A stretch of 64,000 nucleotides of DNA from an uncultured Agathobaculum sp. (GCF_944384765.1 NZ_CALWUM010000004.1:1-64000), one strand, 5' to 3'; positions 10,456-19,730 are shown, numbered from the stretch's first letter. Numbers and translations: made by a program. Notes: generated by a model from the letters alone, not told the origin.

Positions 10456-10536
10456 GTTTTTTGATTCTCCTCAAGACAGACCGATGCACCGAACGGGCGC
10501 ACATATGCCCATCCGGTGCAAAGGGATCTGTTGTTT

Positions 10537-10947
10537 TTATTTTCTGTTCTTCGGGTTGACGAAATTACGCCAATCCAGATCGCCGCGGTCGAGGCCAAGG
10601 ATGAGCATTTCGGCCGTTGCCGAATTGGTGGCGATCGGAATATTATGCATATCACACAGACGGGCGATCGCATGCACATCCGGCTCATATTGCGCGTTGG
10701 ACATCGGGTCGCGGAAAAACAGGACCAGGTCGATCTCATTATAGGCTACGCGCGCGGAGATCTGCTCCTCGCCGCCCTGCATGCCTGCCAGGCATTTGTC
10801 GATCTTCAGGCCGGTGGCTTCTTCCACGAATTTGCCGGTCGTACCGGTGGCGCAAATATCATGCTTTGCCAGGATGCCGCAATACGCCATGCAGAACTGA
10901 ACCATCAGCTCTTTCTTGCGGTCATGTGCAATCAACGCTATGTTCAT
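10537..10947 (-). CDS. mgsA: Methylglyoxal synthase
   Basis: A 136-residue enzyme converting dihydroxyacetone phosphate to methylglyoxal and phosphate, a bypass of lower glycolysis. Family motifs: MNIALIAHDRKK at the N terminus, ATGTTGK (phosphate site), the GGEEQ segment, and FFRDP...EPDVHAI. The ATG at 10947 gives the usual family N terminus; in-frame codons upstream up to 10977 could extend it. The position where characterised enzymes have the catalytic Asp (GGDQQ) appears to be Glu here. mgsA next to min/mre genes is a common Clostridia arrangement. Confidence 0.92.
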   Translation of the reverse strand: MNIALIAHDRKKELMVQFCMAYCGILAKHDICATGTTGKFVEEATGLKIDKCLAGMQGGEEQISARVAYNEIDLVLFFRDPMSNAQYEPDVHAIARLCDMHNIPIATNSATAEMLILGLDRGDLDWRNFVNPKNRK

Positions 10948-11012
10948 TTCAAGGAACATCCCCTTCCCAGTCTCCAAGCTATCTATTCTGCTTCCACTCT
11001 CTTGTTTTTCGA

Positions 11013-11756
11013 TTATAGCCTCATCAATGGGACCCGTTCGCCATCCATGCGCCGCGCGATGTTCTGGAATGCGCGCGCCGCACCGCTGTGCTTGGCGGCA
11101 AGGATGCTTTTCCCGCTGTTTCCGCAGGCGATCAGGTCTTCATCTTCGGGCACGATGCCGAGCAGCGGCAGACCCGCCTCGTCCATCGCGTCGTCGATAT
11201 TGCCCGATTTACCGTGCGAGATCATGCGCGGCCGCACATGGTTGAGCACCATGCGGATGCGCTGAATACAGTATTCCTCCTCCAGCTTGCGCGCGCAGCG
11301 CTCCGCGCCGCGGATGCAGGCGCGGTCGGTCGACGTAACGACAACCGCCTGCGTGGCAATGTGCGCCAGGAAGGAAAGCTCTGCCGGCAGCCCGGCAGGG
11401 CCGTCGATGATCAGGTAATCAAAGCCGGCCTCCTCCGCCTGCACAGCGAGCTGCTCCATACCGCGCTCGCTCAGCGCAGGCAGCGCGACCGGCGCAGTGA
11501 GTAAGTACAGTGTTTCATAATCCGGGTGCCGCGCCATGGCGTCCGCCAGCTGCACCGCACCCCCGGCGACGTCGGCAAAGGAGTAAACCACCCGATCCGA
11601 CATACCGAGAACGATATCGAGGTTGCGGAGGCCGCAGTCGCCGTCGATCAGGAGCACCCGGCGGCCAAGCCCGGACAGCGCTGCGCCCACGCCCGCCGTA
11701 AGGGAGGTTTTTCCCGTGCCGCCCTTGCCGGACACAACCAGAATGACCTTCAACAT
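11013..11756 (-). CDS. minD: MinD-like septum-site ATPase
   Basis: A 247-residue ParA/MinD-superfamily ATPase with a deviant Walker A motif (SGKGGTGKTS, residues 9-18), switch II VVYSF...IIDGPAG, and a basic/hydrophobic C-terminal tail (FQNIARRMDGERVPLMRL) that could be a membrane-targeting helix. MinD normally recruits MinC to block polar FtsZ rings. No minC or minE is adjacent: upstream is mrdA (98-bp gap), downstream mgsA. GGAGG lies 6 nt before the ATG. The partners are either elsewhere or absent. Confidence 0.87.
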   Translation of the reverse strand: MLKVILVVSGKGGTGKTSLTAGVGAALSGLGRRVLLIDGDCGLRNLDIVLGMSDRVVYSFADVAGGAVQLADAMARHPDYETLYLLTAPVALPALSERGMEQLAVQAEEAGFDYLIIDGPAGLPAELSFLAHIATQAVVVTSTDRACIRGAERCARKLEEEYCIQRIRMVLNHVRPRMISHGKSGNIDDAMDEAGLPLLGIVPEDEDLIACGNSGKSILAAKHSGAARAFQNIARRMDGERVPLMRL

Positions 11757-11853
11757 ACTGCCTCCGAAATGAAAAACTTATATATTGTATTATAGCCTAC
11801 CAACTGTCATTTTACAAGCATTATGGCAAATTTTTTATTGGTATAACAAAGCA

Positions 11854-14208
11854 TCACGGTACCATCGTGTTCTCCGGCTGTACGGTATCGATCGTATCCG
11901 GCTCCTCCTCGGCGAAATACGCGTCTAAGATATCGCGCACGACCGGCGCGACCGACGAGCCGTGTCCCGCAGCCTCACCGACCACGCAGATCACGATCTC
12001 CGGGTCGTCAAACGGGGCAAAGGCGATGAACAGGCCATTCGTGTAATTCTCATAGCCGCTGTCCGGGTCGTTCGGGTTGATCAGGCCGGTCATTTCCGCC
12101 GAACCGGTCTTGCCGCCGACCTTGATCGGGTAGTCCGCGAAGGTGGTCGCCGCGGTACCGCCCTCGGCGGTAACCTCGCTCATGCCCTGCATGACCAGCT
12201 CGAGCGTCGCGTCCGAGATCTCGATCGTGCCGAGCACCTCGGACTCGAACGCCTGCACCGTGTCCGCATAGTCGTAGCTCTTGATGCTCTTGACCAGCGT
12301 GGGCTTGTACAGAGTGCCGCCGTTGACCACAGCCGCCATGTAGTTGGCCAGCTGCAGCGGGGTGAACGCATTATCCGACTGGCCGATCGCAGCGTTGACG
12401 TCGTCGCCGCCCATCCACTCGCGCTGGCCGGGGTCGTTTTCGCGCACCAGCGCGCGGTAGGTCGGGCCGGCGGCGTGGCCGACCGACTCGCCGATTTCGA
12501 TGCCGGTTGCCTCACCCAGGCCAAAGCTCGCGCACCACTGCTCCAGCCGCTCGCCGCCCAGCAGCACGCCGACGTTGTAGAAGAAGGTGTTGCACGAATA
12601 CTTGATCGCATTCGTCACGTCCATGGTCATGGGCGTGTCGTGGTTATCACAGCGGAAGGTCTGCCCGCCGAGTTCAAACTCGCCCGTACAGGTAAAGGTG
12701 GTGTTCGCGTTGATCTCGCCGTCCTCGAGCGCCGCAATCGCGCTGAGCACCTTGAAGGTGGAACCCGGCGCATACAGGCCCTGCGTGGCGCGGTTGTACT
12801 CCGGACTGCGCGAATCGCTCGTGCGCGCTTCAATTTCGTCCTCGTCGTAGTAGTTCTCCAGGCTGTAAGTCGGATAGGAGGCCATCACCAGCACCTCGCC
12901 GGTGTCCGGATCGAGGGCGACCGCCGCGCCGCCGCGGCCAGAGCCCGAAACATAGTTCGCCAGCGATTCCTCGGCCACCTGCTGCAGTTCCAGGTCGATC
13001 GTGGTGATCACATTGTCGCCCGGCTGGGGTGCGTTGGAATCCGCCTCATCCTCAAGCACTTCCCCGCTGCCCAGGTCGGTCTCCACCGTGCGCGAGCCGG
13101 CCGTGCCGTGCAGATAGGGCTCGAGCGCAAGTTCCAGACCGGACTTGCCGATCGTATCGTTCATGGTGTAGCCTTCCTTGTCCTGATACGGGCCGCCGTG
13201 ATCTGTGCCGCTCCAGTCGTCCTGATACATCGGGCCGACCACGCCGAGCACATGCGCCGCATAGGTCGTATCATACTGGCGGACCGCTTCGCTCTCGATA
13301 TCCACACCCTCATAGTCCTGATGATGCTCCTTGATGTAGGCAATCAGGTCCATCGAGATATTGTCCGCCAGGGTGAAGGTTGTGCTCGTGCCAAAGCCCA
13401 CCTGGCGCATGCTGTAATACAGGCCGACCAGCGTACGCACATCCGCATCGGAAAGGTCGGTGGGCAGGTTTGCGTTTTCTTCCAGATAGACGCGCATCGC
13501 GTCGATAAACTCGTCCGCAGTGACCAGGGTGGTCGCGTCGACCAGGCCCACCTGATCGATCGCGTTGCCGTCCGCGTCATACTGCGGGTTCTGCTCGTTC
13601 GCAGTTTTCGCCGCGGCGACCGCATCCTGCACTGCCTGCAGCCCCAGCGTCTCCGCGCTGGACTTGATATACTTTGACAGCGTATTGCGGTCGCTGCTGC
13701 CGCTCTCGCCGATGTATTCATAGGGCGCTGTCGAGGTGATCGGCAGCACATCGTTGAGCACTGCGCCGTCGCCGCTGTCCGTCGTGCCGTCCGCGGTCTC
13801 ACCGGTGTCCGTCCCGCTCTCGCCGGAATCCTCGTCGCCGTCCATGCTGTCGGTCTCCGTCTGCGCATCCATTTCCGAGCCGGTGCCTCCGTCCGCCCGC
13901 ACGCGGTTTGCCAGATCGAGCAGCTTTTCAAACCGGTCGGGCTGATCCTCCCAGAACGAGGCATAGATCAGCACGAGCGAAAAGCCGGTCTGGTTGGTCA
14001 CCATCGGACGGCCGTAGCGGTCAAGGATCTCACCGCGGGCCGCGGAGATAGTGGACGTCGTGGTCAGGAACTCCGCCGAGCGGCGCAGGTAACTCTCGCC
14101 GTTTACCAGTTGCAGCTGCACCAGCTGTCCCCCCGCCAGGCCGAAGCAGAGCAGCAGCAGGCAGCCCAGCACCAGCAGACGGCGCAGCAGTTGATTTTTG
14201 TTTACCAT
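11854..14208 (-). CDS. mrdA: Penicillin-binding protein 2 (elongasome transpeptidase)
   Basis: A 784-residue class B PBP that cross-links lateral-wall peptidoglycan. One N-terminal membrane anchor (residues 10-30), a pedestal domain, then the transpeptidase with all three active-site motifs: STFK (S483), SCN (538-540) and KTGS (700-703). Residues about 107-149 are a low-complexity Asp/Glu/Ser/Thr/Gly stretch inside the pedestal region, a feature not typical of the family. It lies in the order mreC - mreD - mrdA - minD, as in many Clostridia. rodA is not adjacent. Confidence 0.93.
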   Translation of the reverse strand: MVNKNQLLRRLLVLGCLLLLCFGLAGGQLVQLQLVNGESYLRRSAEFLTTTSTISAARGEILDRYGRPMVTNQTGFSLVLIYASFWEDQPDRFEKLLDLANRVRADGGTGSEMDAQTETDSMDGDEDSGESGTDTGETADGTTDSGDGAVLNDVLPITSTAPYEYIGESGSSDRNTLSKYIKSSAETLGLQAVQDAVAAAKTANEQNPQYDADGNAIDQVGLVDATTLVTADEFIDAMRVYLEENANLPTDLSDADVRTLVGLYYSMRQVGFGTSTTFTLADNISMDLIAYIKEHHQDYEGVDIESEAVRQYDTTYAAHVLGVVGPMYQDDWSGTDHGGPYQDKEGYTMNDTIGKSGLELALEPYLHGTAGSRTVETDLGSGEVLEDEADSNAPQPGDNVITTIDLELQQVAEESLANYVSGSGRGGAAVALDPDTGEVLVMASYPTYSLENYYDEDEIEARTSDSRSPEYNRATQGLYAPGSTFKVLSAIAALEDGEINANTTFTCTGEFELGGQTFRCDNHDTPMTMDVTNAIKYSCNTFFYNVGVLLGGERLEQWCASFGLGEATGIEIGESVGHAAGPTYRALVRENDPGQREWMGGDDVNAAIGQSDNAFTPLQLANYMAAVVNGGTLYKPTLVKSIKSYDYADTVQAFESEVLGTIEISDATLELVMQGMSEVTAEGGTAATTFADYPIKVGGKTGSAEMTGLINPNDPDSGYENYTNGLFIAFAPFDDPEIVICVVGEAAGHGSSVAPVVRDILDAYFAEEEPDTIDTVQPENTMVP

Positions 14209-14238
14209 AGGGGTTTCCTCTTTTCCGGGGTCCAGGGG

Positions 14239-14748
14239 TTATCGGTCGGCAAAAATGCGGCTGATTTTGCGCATGGGGAAATAGACGATAAAGCAGAACA
14301 CGCAGGTCAGCAGCGTGCCGCCGACAATCTGCTGCAGCACGAGCAGAAACGACGCCCCCGCCTGCGGCAGCAGGTAGACAAAATAGCGTATCAGGCCGAG
14401 CACGATCATCTCAAATGCAGTCATCAGCAACATGGAAACATAGCTGCCGCTCAGCGCCAGCCGACTCAGCGCACCCGCCACCAGGCCGAACAGCATGAAA
14501 AACAGCGGGTAAAGTCCGTCCACCCCGATAAAGCCGAGGTCGTAGAACAGGCCGACCGCCACGCCGAGGATCACGCCCTCGACCGGGCCGTCGAGCAGGG
14601 CGGCTGCGGCCACAATGGCGGGCAGCAGATCCAGGTGATAGCCGCGGATCGACCAGGTGCCGAACCAGCTGGTTTGCAGCACATAGAGGATGAGCGCAAG
14701 CAGCAGATACAGCACAATCTGCGGTATGGAAATTCGTTCTCTCTGCAT
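14239..14748 (-). CDS. mreD: Rod shape-determining protein MreD
   Basis: A 169-residue integral membrane protein with about five hydrophobic helices and the MreD-type GLFYDLGFIGVDGLYPL motif. It belongs to the MreBCD/RodZ elongation complex. The ATG at 14748 is used because GGAG precedes it within the end of mreC and it begins only 4 nt after the mreC stop; the frame is open further upstream inside mreC. Followed by mrdA after 30 bp. Confidence 0.9.
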   Translation of the reverse strand: MQRERISIPQIVLYLLLALILYVLQTSWFGTWSIRGYHLDLLPAIVAAAALLDGPVEGVILGVAVGLFYDLGFIGVDGLYPLFFMLFGLVAGALSRLALSGSYVSMLLMTAFEMIVLGLIRYFVYLLPQAGASFLLVLQQIVGGTLLTCVFCFIVYFPMRKISRIFADR

Positions 14749-14752
14749 GGGC

Positions 14753-15598
14753 TCACTCCGTTGTATCGGTATAGTCGGTGACAATGGACACGCTCGAGAT
14801 CGTATCCACATCCACAAAGGGCCGGATCACCGCATAATACGAAATGCCGGTGCTTTCGGGCAGCACGCTCTCAACCGTGCCGATCATCACGCCCTTGGGG
14901 AACACGCCGCCGCGGCCCGAGGTCTCGACTGTATCGCCGATGACCACGCTCGAGTCCTCGGTCAGGTAGGACAGGCGCAGGTTGCCGTCCGCCATCAGGT
15001 CGTAATCGCCCTCGGCGATCGCGGTTTCGCGCGTGCGCGTGATCAGCGCGCCGCACTGCATCTCCACGTCGATCACGGTTGTGATCTCGCAGGTGTTGGC
15101 ATACAGCTCGCTGACGTAGCCCGCCATGCCGTCCACCGTGGTGACCAGATCGCCCATCTCCACGCCGTGGTTCGAGCCCTTGTCCAGCGTCAGCGTGGTC
15201 GCCCAGTCACCCGGGTTGCGGGCGATGACCTCGGCGCTGATCGTGGTCAGCTCGCGCGTGCGCTCGGGCTGGCCCGCCTGCTGGCGCAGCTGGGCGTTCT
15301 CCTCGAGCGCCAGCTCGGCATCGCGCAGGGTCTGCTGGATGTCGGCCAGCTGCTGCTTGAGCGATTCGTTTTCCGCCTGCAAGTCGTCAAAATCCGTAAA
15401 ATAGCTCAAACCGTGGCTGAAGAAATTGCCGATGCCGGTGGCTACGCGCTGCACCGGCGTGGTCACAAAGCTCACGATCCGCGTGACCGGCGAAGGGTTG
15501 CCGGTCACGCCGCTGTACAGTGCGGAAATCACACACAGCACGATCACGACCGCCACGCCGATGAAAAAGCGCGAGCCCAATCTGTTCCGTCGTCGCAA
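14753..15598 (-). CDS. mreC: Rod shape-determining protein MreC
   Basis: A 281-residue protein with one N-terminal transmembrane helix (residues about 10-30), a coiled coil (LQAENESLKQQLADIQQTL) and the periplasmic-type beta-barrel domain of MreC. No good ATG exists. The TTG at 15598 is chosen because AAAGGAG lies 9 nt upstream and the product then begins MRRRNRLGSRFF, like other MreC proteins; the frame is open to a GTG at 15706. mreB, normally the gene before mreC, is missing here and maf precedes instead. Confidence 0.88.
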   Translation of the reverse strand: MRRRNRLGSRFFIGVAVVIVLCVISALYSGVTGNPSPVTRIVSFVTTPVQRVATGIGNFFSHGLSYFTDFDDLQAENESLKQQLADIQQTLRDAELALEENAQLRQQAGQPERTRELTTISAEVIARNPGDWATTLTLDKGSNHGVEMGDLVTTVDGMAGYVSELYANTCEITTVIDVEMQCGALITRTRETAIAEGDYDLMADGNLRLSYLTEDSSVVIGDTVETSGRGGVFPKGVMIGTVESVLPESTGISYYAVIRPFVDVDTISSVSIVTDYTDTTE

Positions 15599-15702
15599 AA
15601 ACCAAAACTCCTTTCCAAGTATCCCATCGGGAAACGCGCCGGCCGCCAGACCTGTGCCCGGGGCAGCGCGGAAACATGTGTATCCTAAATGCAGCGGTGC
15701 GG

Positions 15703-16266
15703 TCACACCGCGCCCAGCCCGCGCAGCATCTCATAAAGCGGGGCGACCGGCAGACCCATCACGCTGTAATAGTCGCCCGCAATGCCGCGGATGAGCAGCG
15801 CGCCGTGCCCCTGGATGCCGTAGGCCCCTGCTTTGTCCAGCGGCTCGCCCGTGGCAAGGTAGGCGGCAAGCTCGTCCTCATCAAAATCGCGGAAGGTGAC
15901 AGCCGTGCGGCTGCACAGCGTGCGCGCCGCGCCTGCGGGCGGCAGCACGGCCAGTCCGGTCAGCACCTCGTGCGTGCGCCCGCGCAGGCGGCGCAGCATG
16001 GCTGCCGCCTGTGCCGAGTCCGCCGGTTTGCCGAGCGGCAGCCCGTCGATCGTGACCATGGTGTCCGACCCGATGCACACCGCGTCCGGATGCAGCGCCT
16101 GCGCGGCCTGCGCCTTGGCCAGGCTGAGCCGCACGACCTCATCCGCCAGCGGCGCACCCGGGCGCAGGGTCTCGTCCGCATCCGCGGGACAGACCGTGAA
16201 TGTATCCGTAATCAGCGCCAGCAGCTCGCGCCTGCGCGGCGAGCCGGACGCCAGAACGATTTGCAT
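15703..16266 (-). CDS. maf: Maf/YhdE-type nucleotide pyrophosphatase
   Basis: A 187-residue Maf-family protein that hydrolyses non-canonical or canonical nucleoside triphosphates to monophosphates, often linked to septation genes. Visible motifs: ASGSPRRREL (residues 6-15), GSDTMV, GKPADSAQAAAML, and the C-terminal YGIQGHGALL with GDYYSVMGLP. The length is normal. It starts 4 bp after the U32 peptidase stop, so the two are translationally linked. Followed by mreC, a conserved maf-mre order. Confidence 0.93.
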   Translation of the reverse strand: MQIVLASGSPRRRELLALITDTFTVCPADADETLRPGAPLADEVVRLSLAKAQAAQALHPDAVCIGSDTMVTIDGLPLGKPADSAQAAAMLRRLRGRTHEVLTGLAVLPPAGAARTLCSRTAVTFRDFDEDELAAYLATGEPLDKAGAYGIQGHGALLIRGIAGDYYSVMGLPVAPLYEMLRGLGAV

Positions 16267-16269
16267 GAA

Positions 16270-18303
16270 TCACTCGACTCCTCTTTTGTACAGTCCTTTG
16301 GTAAACTCCCCTTCAAGCGGGGTATTCGTGAGAAAGGCCTGCGCGATGCGCGCGCATTCCTCGGGTGTTTCGGTGGTGAACAGCAGCCGCGCGGTCTGCA
16401 CGCCCAGCTGCGCGACGTGCTCCTGCAAACAGAGCGGCCTGCTGTTGAGCAGCGTGTTGCGGCAGCCATATTCGGGCAGCAGCGCAAAGCGCGCGCCGCG
16501 CCGGTCGGTCAGGTAGGTGATGCCCTGCTCGCAGCTGCACTTGCCGCCGTGCTGGCGGCGGATGGCGCAGTTCTCAAAGATCATCAGCGGCAGATAGCCG
16601 TAGACAATCAGTTCGGTTTCCAGCGGGCCGCGCATATCGCGCACCTGCGCCAAGCGCGCCTCAAAGGACAGCGTCTGCCGCTGCACACCCATTTCAGCCA
16701 GCGCGTGCAGGGTCTTGCTGTTGTAGGCGTTCAGGCCGAAATCGCCGTGCACGGCAAAGCCCAGCCGCCGCGCCAGCGCGATGTGGCCGATGTTGCCTGC
16801 GAGCACGGTTTTGCAGCCGCGGCTCATAGCCTCGCCCAGCTGCATCTCAATCTCGGGCTGCTCATTATCGGAAAACACGCGCGGCAGCACGGCCGGCAGG
16901 CCGGTCTGCGCCGCAACAGCGAGCGGCACATAGACAGTCTCCAGCCCGAGCCCTTGCAGGGCTTCCGCCTGTGCGCGCGTGCGCACCGAGGCGGTGTAGC
17001 CCAAAAATCCCGCGCGCGGAGCGCTTTCCTCATCCCGCGCAAGCAGCGGCCCCTCCAGCCAATCACGGGACGGGGGCGCGCCGCGCTTTGCAAGCAGCAG
17101 GGCGAGCGCGTCGCGCCGCATGCCGTTCATCACGGACGCAGGCACGACCAAGCCGTCCTCCAGCTCGATGCGCAAGTTTTTGACATAAAACGGCGTGCCG
17201 CCGGTTTTGCGCAGCGACTTTTCCACCATCTCGGGTGTGGTCGGGCGGTTTTGCGCCTGCTCAACCGGCGCCATGGCAGAAACGCCGTCCGCACTGAGCA
17301 CCGCGCCGGTATCCGCCCGCGCGGTAAAACACAACGAAACCGGCACGAGCGGCGCCTCCTTGCCCGGGGCAAAGCGGCGCGCGGCCTCGTCGTAAAGCGC
17401 CTGCACCTCGGAGAGGGGCACGTCGGTTTTGGTGCCGAACATCCGGTCGCCCGTGCGGCCGGTGTAGTAGCCGTCGGTAAACCCGTCGCGCGAGAACACA
17501 CGGCGCAGCGTATCGCGCTCCGCTGGGGTGGGATCCCGCCGCTCGCGCAGCAGGTCGGCATAGATTTTGGTGACAATCGCGGTGTATTCCGGCCGCTTCA
17601 TGCGTCCCTCGATCTTGAGCGAGGACACGCCGAGCGCGGCCAGCTCCGCGACATGGCCCGCCAGGGCCAGATCCTTGAGCGAGAGCGGGTAGCCCCCGTT
17701 ATATGGCAGGCGGCAGGGCTGCGCGCACAGGCCACGGTTGCCCGAGCGCTGGCCGATCACCGCGGACAGATAGCACTGCCCGGAATAGCACATACACAGT
17801 GCGCCGTGCACAAACACCTCGGTTTCCACGCCCGCTTGTTCGGTGATCAGGCGCACCTCATCCCGCGTGCACTCGCGGCTGAGCACCACGCGCGAAAAGC
17901 CGATGTCGCGCGCCTCTCGCGCGCCGTCGAGCGTATGAATGGTCATCTGAGTGGAGGCGTGCAGCGCAAAGTCCGGCGCGTGTGCATGGATGAGCCGCGC
18001 CAGGCCCAGGTCCTGCACGATCAGCGCGTCCGCGCCCGCCTCATAGAGAAATTTGGCGTCCCGCAGTGCGTCGTCCAGCTCGCGGTCGCCCGCGAGAATA
18101 TTGAGCGTGATGTTGGTCTTGACGCCCCGCGCGCGGCAATAGGCGATGGCGTCCGCCATCTCGTCCGGCGAAAAGCCCTGGGCCCCCCGGCGCGCGTTAA
18201 ACGTGCCAAAACCCATATATACCGCGCCCGCGCCCGACTGCACCGCCGCGCGCACCCCTTCGGGCGAGCCGGCCGGGGCGAGCAGTTCAATCGTATGACT
18301 CAT
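16270..18303 (-). CDS. Peptidase U32 family protein, long RlhA/YdcP-like form
   Basis: A 677-residue U32 protein: N-terminal TIM-barrel-like core (IELLAPAGSPE), the U32 signature with clustered Cys (HGALCMCYSGQCYLS and GLCAQPC), a central domain, and a C-terminal half with another Cys group (CAIRRQHGGKC...C). This architecture matches E. coli RlhA, required for hydroxylation of 23S rRNA C2501, rather than short proteases; that role is inferred. The ATG at 18303 overlaps the zapA stop (ATGA), indicating translational coupling; longer in-frame starts lie inside zapA. Confidence 0.85.
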   Translation of the reverse strand: MSHTIELLAPAGSPEGVRAAVQSGAGAVYMGFGTFNARRGAQGFSPDEMADAIAYCRARGVKTNITLNILAGDRELDDALRDAKFLYEAGADALIVQDLGLARLIHAHAPDFALHASTQMTIHTLDGAREARDIGFSRVVLSRECTRDEVRLITEQAGVETEVFVHGALCMCYSGQCYLSAVIGQRSGNRGLCAQPCRLPYNGGYPLSLKDLALAGHVAELAALGVSSLKIEGRMKRPEYTAIVTKIYADLLRERRDPTPAERDTLRRVFSRDGFTDGYYTGRTGDRMFGTKTDVPLSEVQALYDEAARRFAPGKEAPLVPVSLCFTARADTGAVLSADGVSAMAPVEQAQNRPTTPEMVEKSLRKTGGTPFYVKNLRIELEDGLVVPASVMNGMRRDALALLLAKRGAPPSRDWLEGPLLARDEESAPRAGFLGYTASVRTRAQAEALQGLGLETVYVPLAVAAQTGLPAVLPRVFSDNEQPEIEMQLGEAMSRGCKTVLAGNIGHIALARRLGFAVHGDFGLNAYNSKTLHALAEMGVQRQTLSFEARLAQVRDMRGPLETELIVYGYLPLMIFENCAIRRQHGGKCSCEQGITYLTDRRGARFALLPEYGCRNTLLNSRPLCLQEHVAQLGVQTARLLFTTETPEECARIAQAFLTNTPLEGEFTKGLYKRGVE

Positions 18304-18611
18304 TTGCGGCGGTTTCCGGGATGGTGCGCGTTGTTGCGGTTCACCTGCTGGCGCAGGGCGGCGTTTTCCGCCTCGAGCGCGCGGCATTTGCCCTCGGCCG
18401 CCTCGGCCGCGGTCTTGGCTTTGATATACTCGTCTGCGAGGTTGACAGTCGCCAGCGCGAGCGCACGGGTGGAGGCGAAGGACGCCGAGCCGCCGCAGGA
18501 GGCGATGGTCTGCTGCGCGAGTTCCGCGACTTCGTTCATATATTCCACGGATTCATCGGCCAGCATGGTGTAGTGCTGGCCTGCGATTTGGATGGTCACG
18601 CGGTTTGCCAT
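18300..18611 (-). CDS. zapA: Cell division protein ZapA
   Basis: A 103-residue ZapA family protein that bundles FtsZ at the septum. The N-terminal globular part (MANRVTIQIAGQHYTMLADE) is followed by a coiled coil (residues about 60-95, AAEAAEGKCRALEAENAALR). The ATG follows GAAAGGAAGGG. First gene of the minus-strand block; a TATAAT box on the minus strand at 18663-18668 lies about 50 nt upstream. Its stop overlaps the next start. Confidence 0.9.
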   Translation of the reverse strand: MANRVTIQIAGQHYTMLADESVEYMNEVAELAQQTIASCGGSASFASTRALALATVNLADEYIKAKTAAEAAEGKCRALEAENAALRQQVNRNNAHHPGNRRK

Positions 18612-18788
18612 GACAAATCCCTTCCTTTCGCAAAAATTCGTTCAAAAGGCATAGTTCGATAGATTATAGTATACCACAACAAGCTCTCTTTTGGAACAAA
18701 AAATATGTGCAAATCTGGTGGTTCGACGGGCGGTTTTTTATACAGAAAATCCGTCTGGGACAAAAGTTGTAAAAGATTTTTGTTTCCC

Positions 18789-18817
18789 TTGTACCCGGTC
18801 ATGCACTGTGCTAAAAT
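18789..18817 (+). promoter_or_regulatory. Promoter of the proB-proA operon
   Basis: TTGTAC (18789-18794), 17 nt, TAAAAT (18812-18817). The leader of about 105 nt contains a GCCGCGC/GCGCGGC hairpin and a GGGAACCC-type stem. I looked for a T-box core (GGTGG-ACCGCG) and found none. Confidence 0.65.
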
Positions 18818-18926
18818 AAGACTGTATCGTGGGAGAGAAGCGGCTGACGCGCTCCCCTGCCGCGCGGAAACAGCGCGGCGAACCCCGCCGGGACGGGTTC
18901 CCGGCCAAACTTCGGAGGTCCCCTTT

Positions 18927-19730
18927 ATGCTGAATATCAACGAGGTGCGCCGGATCGTCGTCAAGGTCGGCACCTCGACGCTGACATATGACAACGGCCG
19001 ACTCAACATCCGCCGCATCGAACGCCTGGTCCGCACGATCAGCGACCTGCAAAACCGTGGGTTTGAGATGGTGCTGGTCTCCTCGGGCGCGGTTACGGTG
19101 GGCGCGGCCAAGATGGGTCTTGCCGAGCGTCCCCGGGAGCTTGCCATGAAGCAGGCCGCGGCGGCGGTCGGCCAGTGCGAGCTGATGCATATGTACGACA
19201 AAATGTTTCTGGAATACGGCATCAACGTCGCCCAGATCCTGCTCACGCGCGAGAATATCATTGACGATGACCAGCGTGAGAACATCCACAACACCTTCAC
19301 TTCGCTCATGCGTACGGGCGCCGTGCCGATTGTCAACGAAAACGATACGGTTGCCACGGCCGAGCTCAAGCATATTGAGAATTTCGGCGATAACGACACG
19401 CTTTCTGCGGTCGTCGCGCGTATGTGCGACGCCGACCTGCTCGTCATCTTCTCGGACATCGACGGGCTGTATGACTCCGACCCGCGCAAAAACCCGCAGG
19501 CCCGCCTGATCAGCCACGTCTCCAAGATCGACGCCAAGATCCGCCGCATGGCGGGCGGCGCCGGCTCGGCACACGGCACGGGCGGCATGGCGACCAAGAT
19601 CACTGCCGCCGAGCTGTGCATGGATGCCGGCATCCCTATGCTGGTGGCAAACGGCGACAAGGAGGGCGTGCTTTACGACATTGTGGACGGCAAAAACGTC
19701 GGCACATTGTTTGCAAGGGAGGTCGGCTGA
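18927..19730 (+). CDS. proB: Glutamate 5-kinase (short form)
   Basis: A 267-residue kinase for the first step of proline synthesis (glutamate to glutamyl-5-phosphate). Motifs: VVKVGTSTLT, VSSGAVTVGAAKMG, NENDTV, FSDIDGLYDSDPR and GTGGMATKI. It ends after the kinase domain, so it lacks the C-terminal PUA domain of the 367-residue E. coli enzyme; short forms are common in Clostridia. The ATG at 18927 lies after CGGAGG. Followed within 1 nt by a 50-residue gene and then proA. Confidence 0.95.
   Translation: MLNINEVRRIVVKVGTSTLTYDNGRLNIRRIERLVRTISDLQNRGFEMVLVSSGAVTVGAAKMGLAERPRELAMKQAAAAVGQCELMHMYDKMFLEYGINVAQILLTRENIIDDDQRENIHNTFTSLMRTGAVPIVNENDTVATAELKHIENFGDNDTLSAVVARMCDADLLVIFSDIDGLYDSDPRKNPQARLISHVSKIDAKIRRMAGGAGSAHGTGGMATKITAAELCMDAGIPMLVANGDKEGVLYDIVDGKNVGTLFAREVG

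Noticed and set aside
11854..14208. PBP2 as a divisome FtsI/SpoVD protein
   Set aside because: Position after mreC-mreD and absence of PASTA domains favour the elongasome MrdA assignment.
15676..18573. 965-codon open frame on the plus strand across maf and the U32 gene
   Set aside because: Composition is Arg/Ala/His-rich with no domain. It mirrors well-supported minus-strand genes in high-GC DNA, where antisense frames stay open.
18818..18926. Possible proline T-box in the proB leader
   Set aside because: Hairpins are present, but no T-box core (GGTGG...ACCGCG) or stem I motifs can be found.
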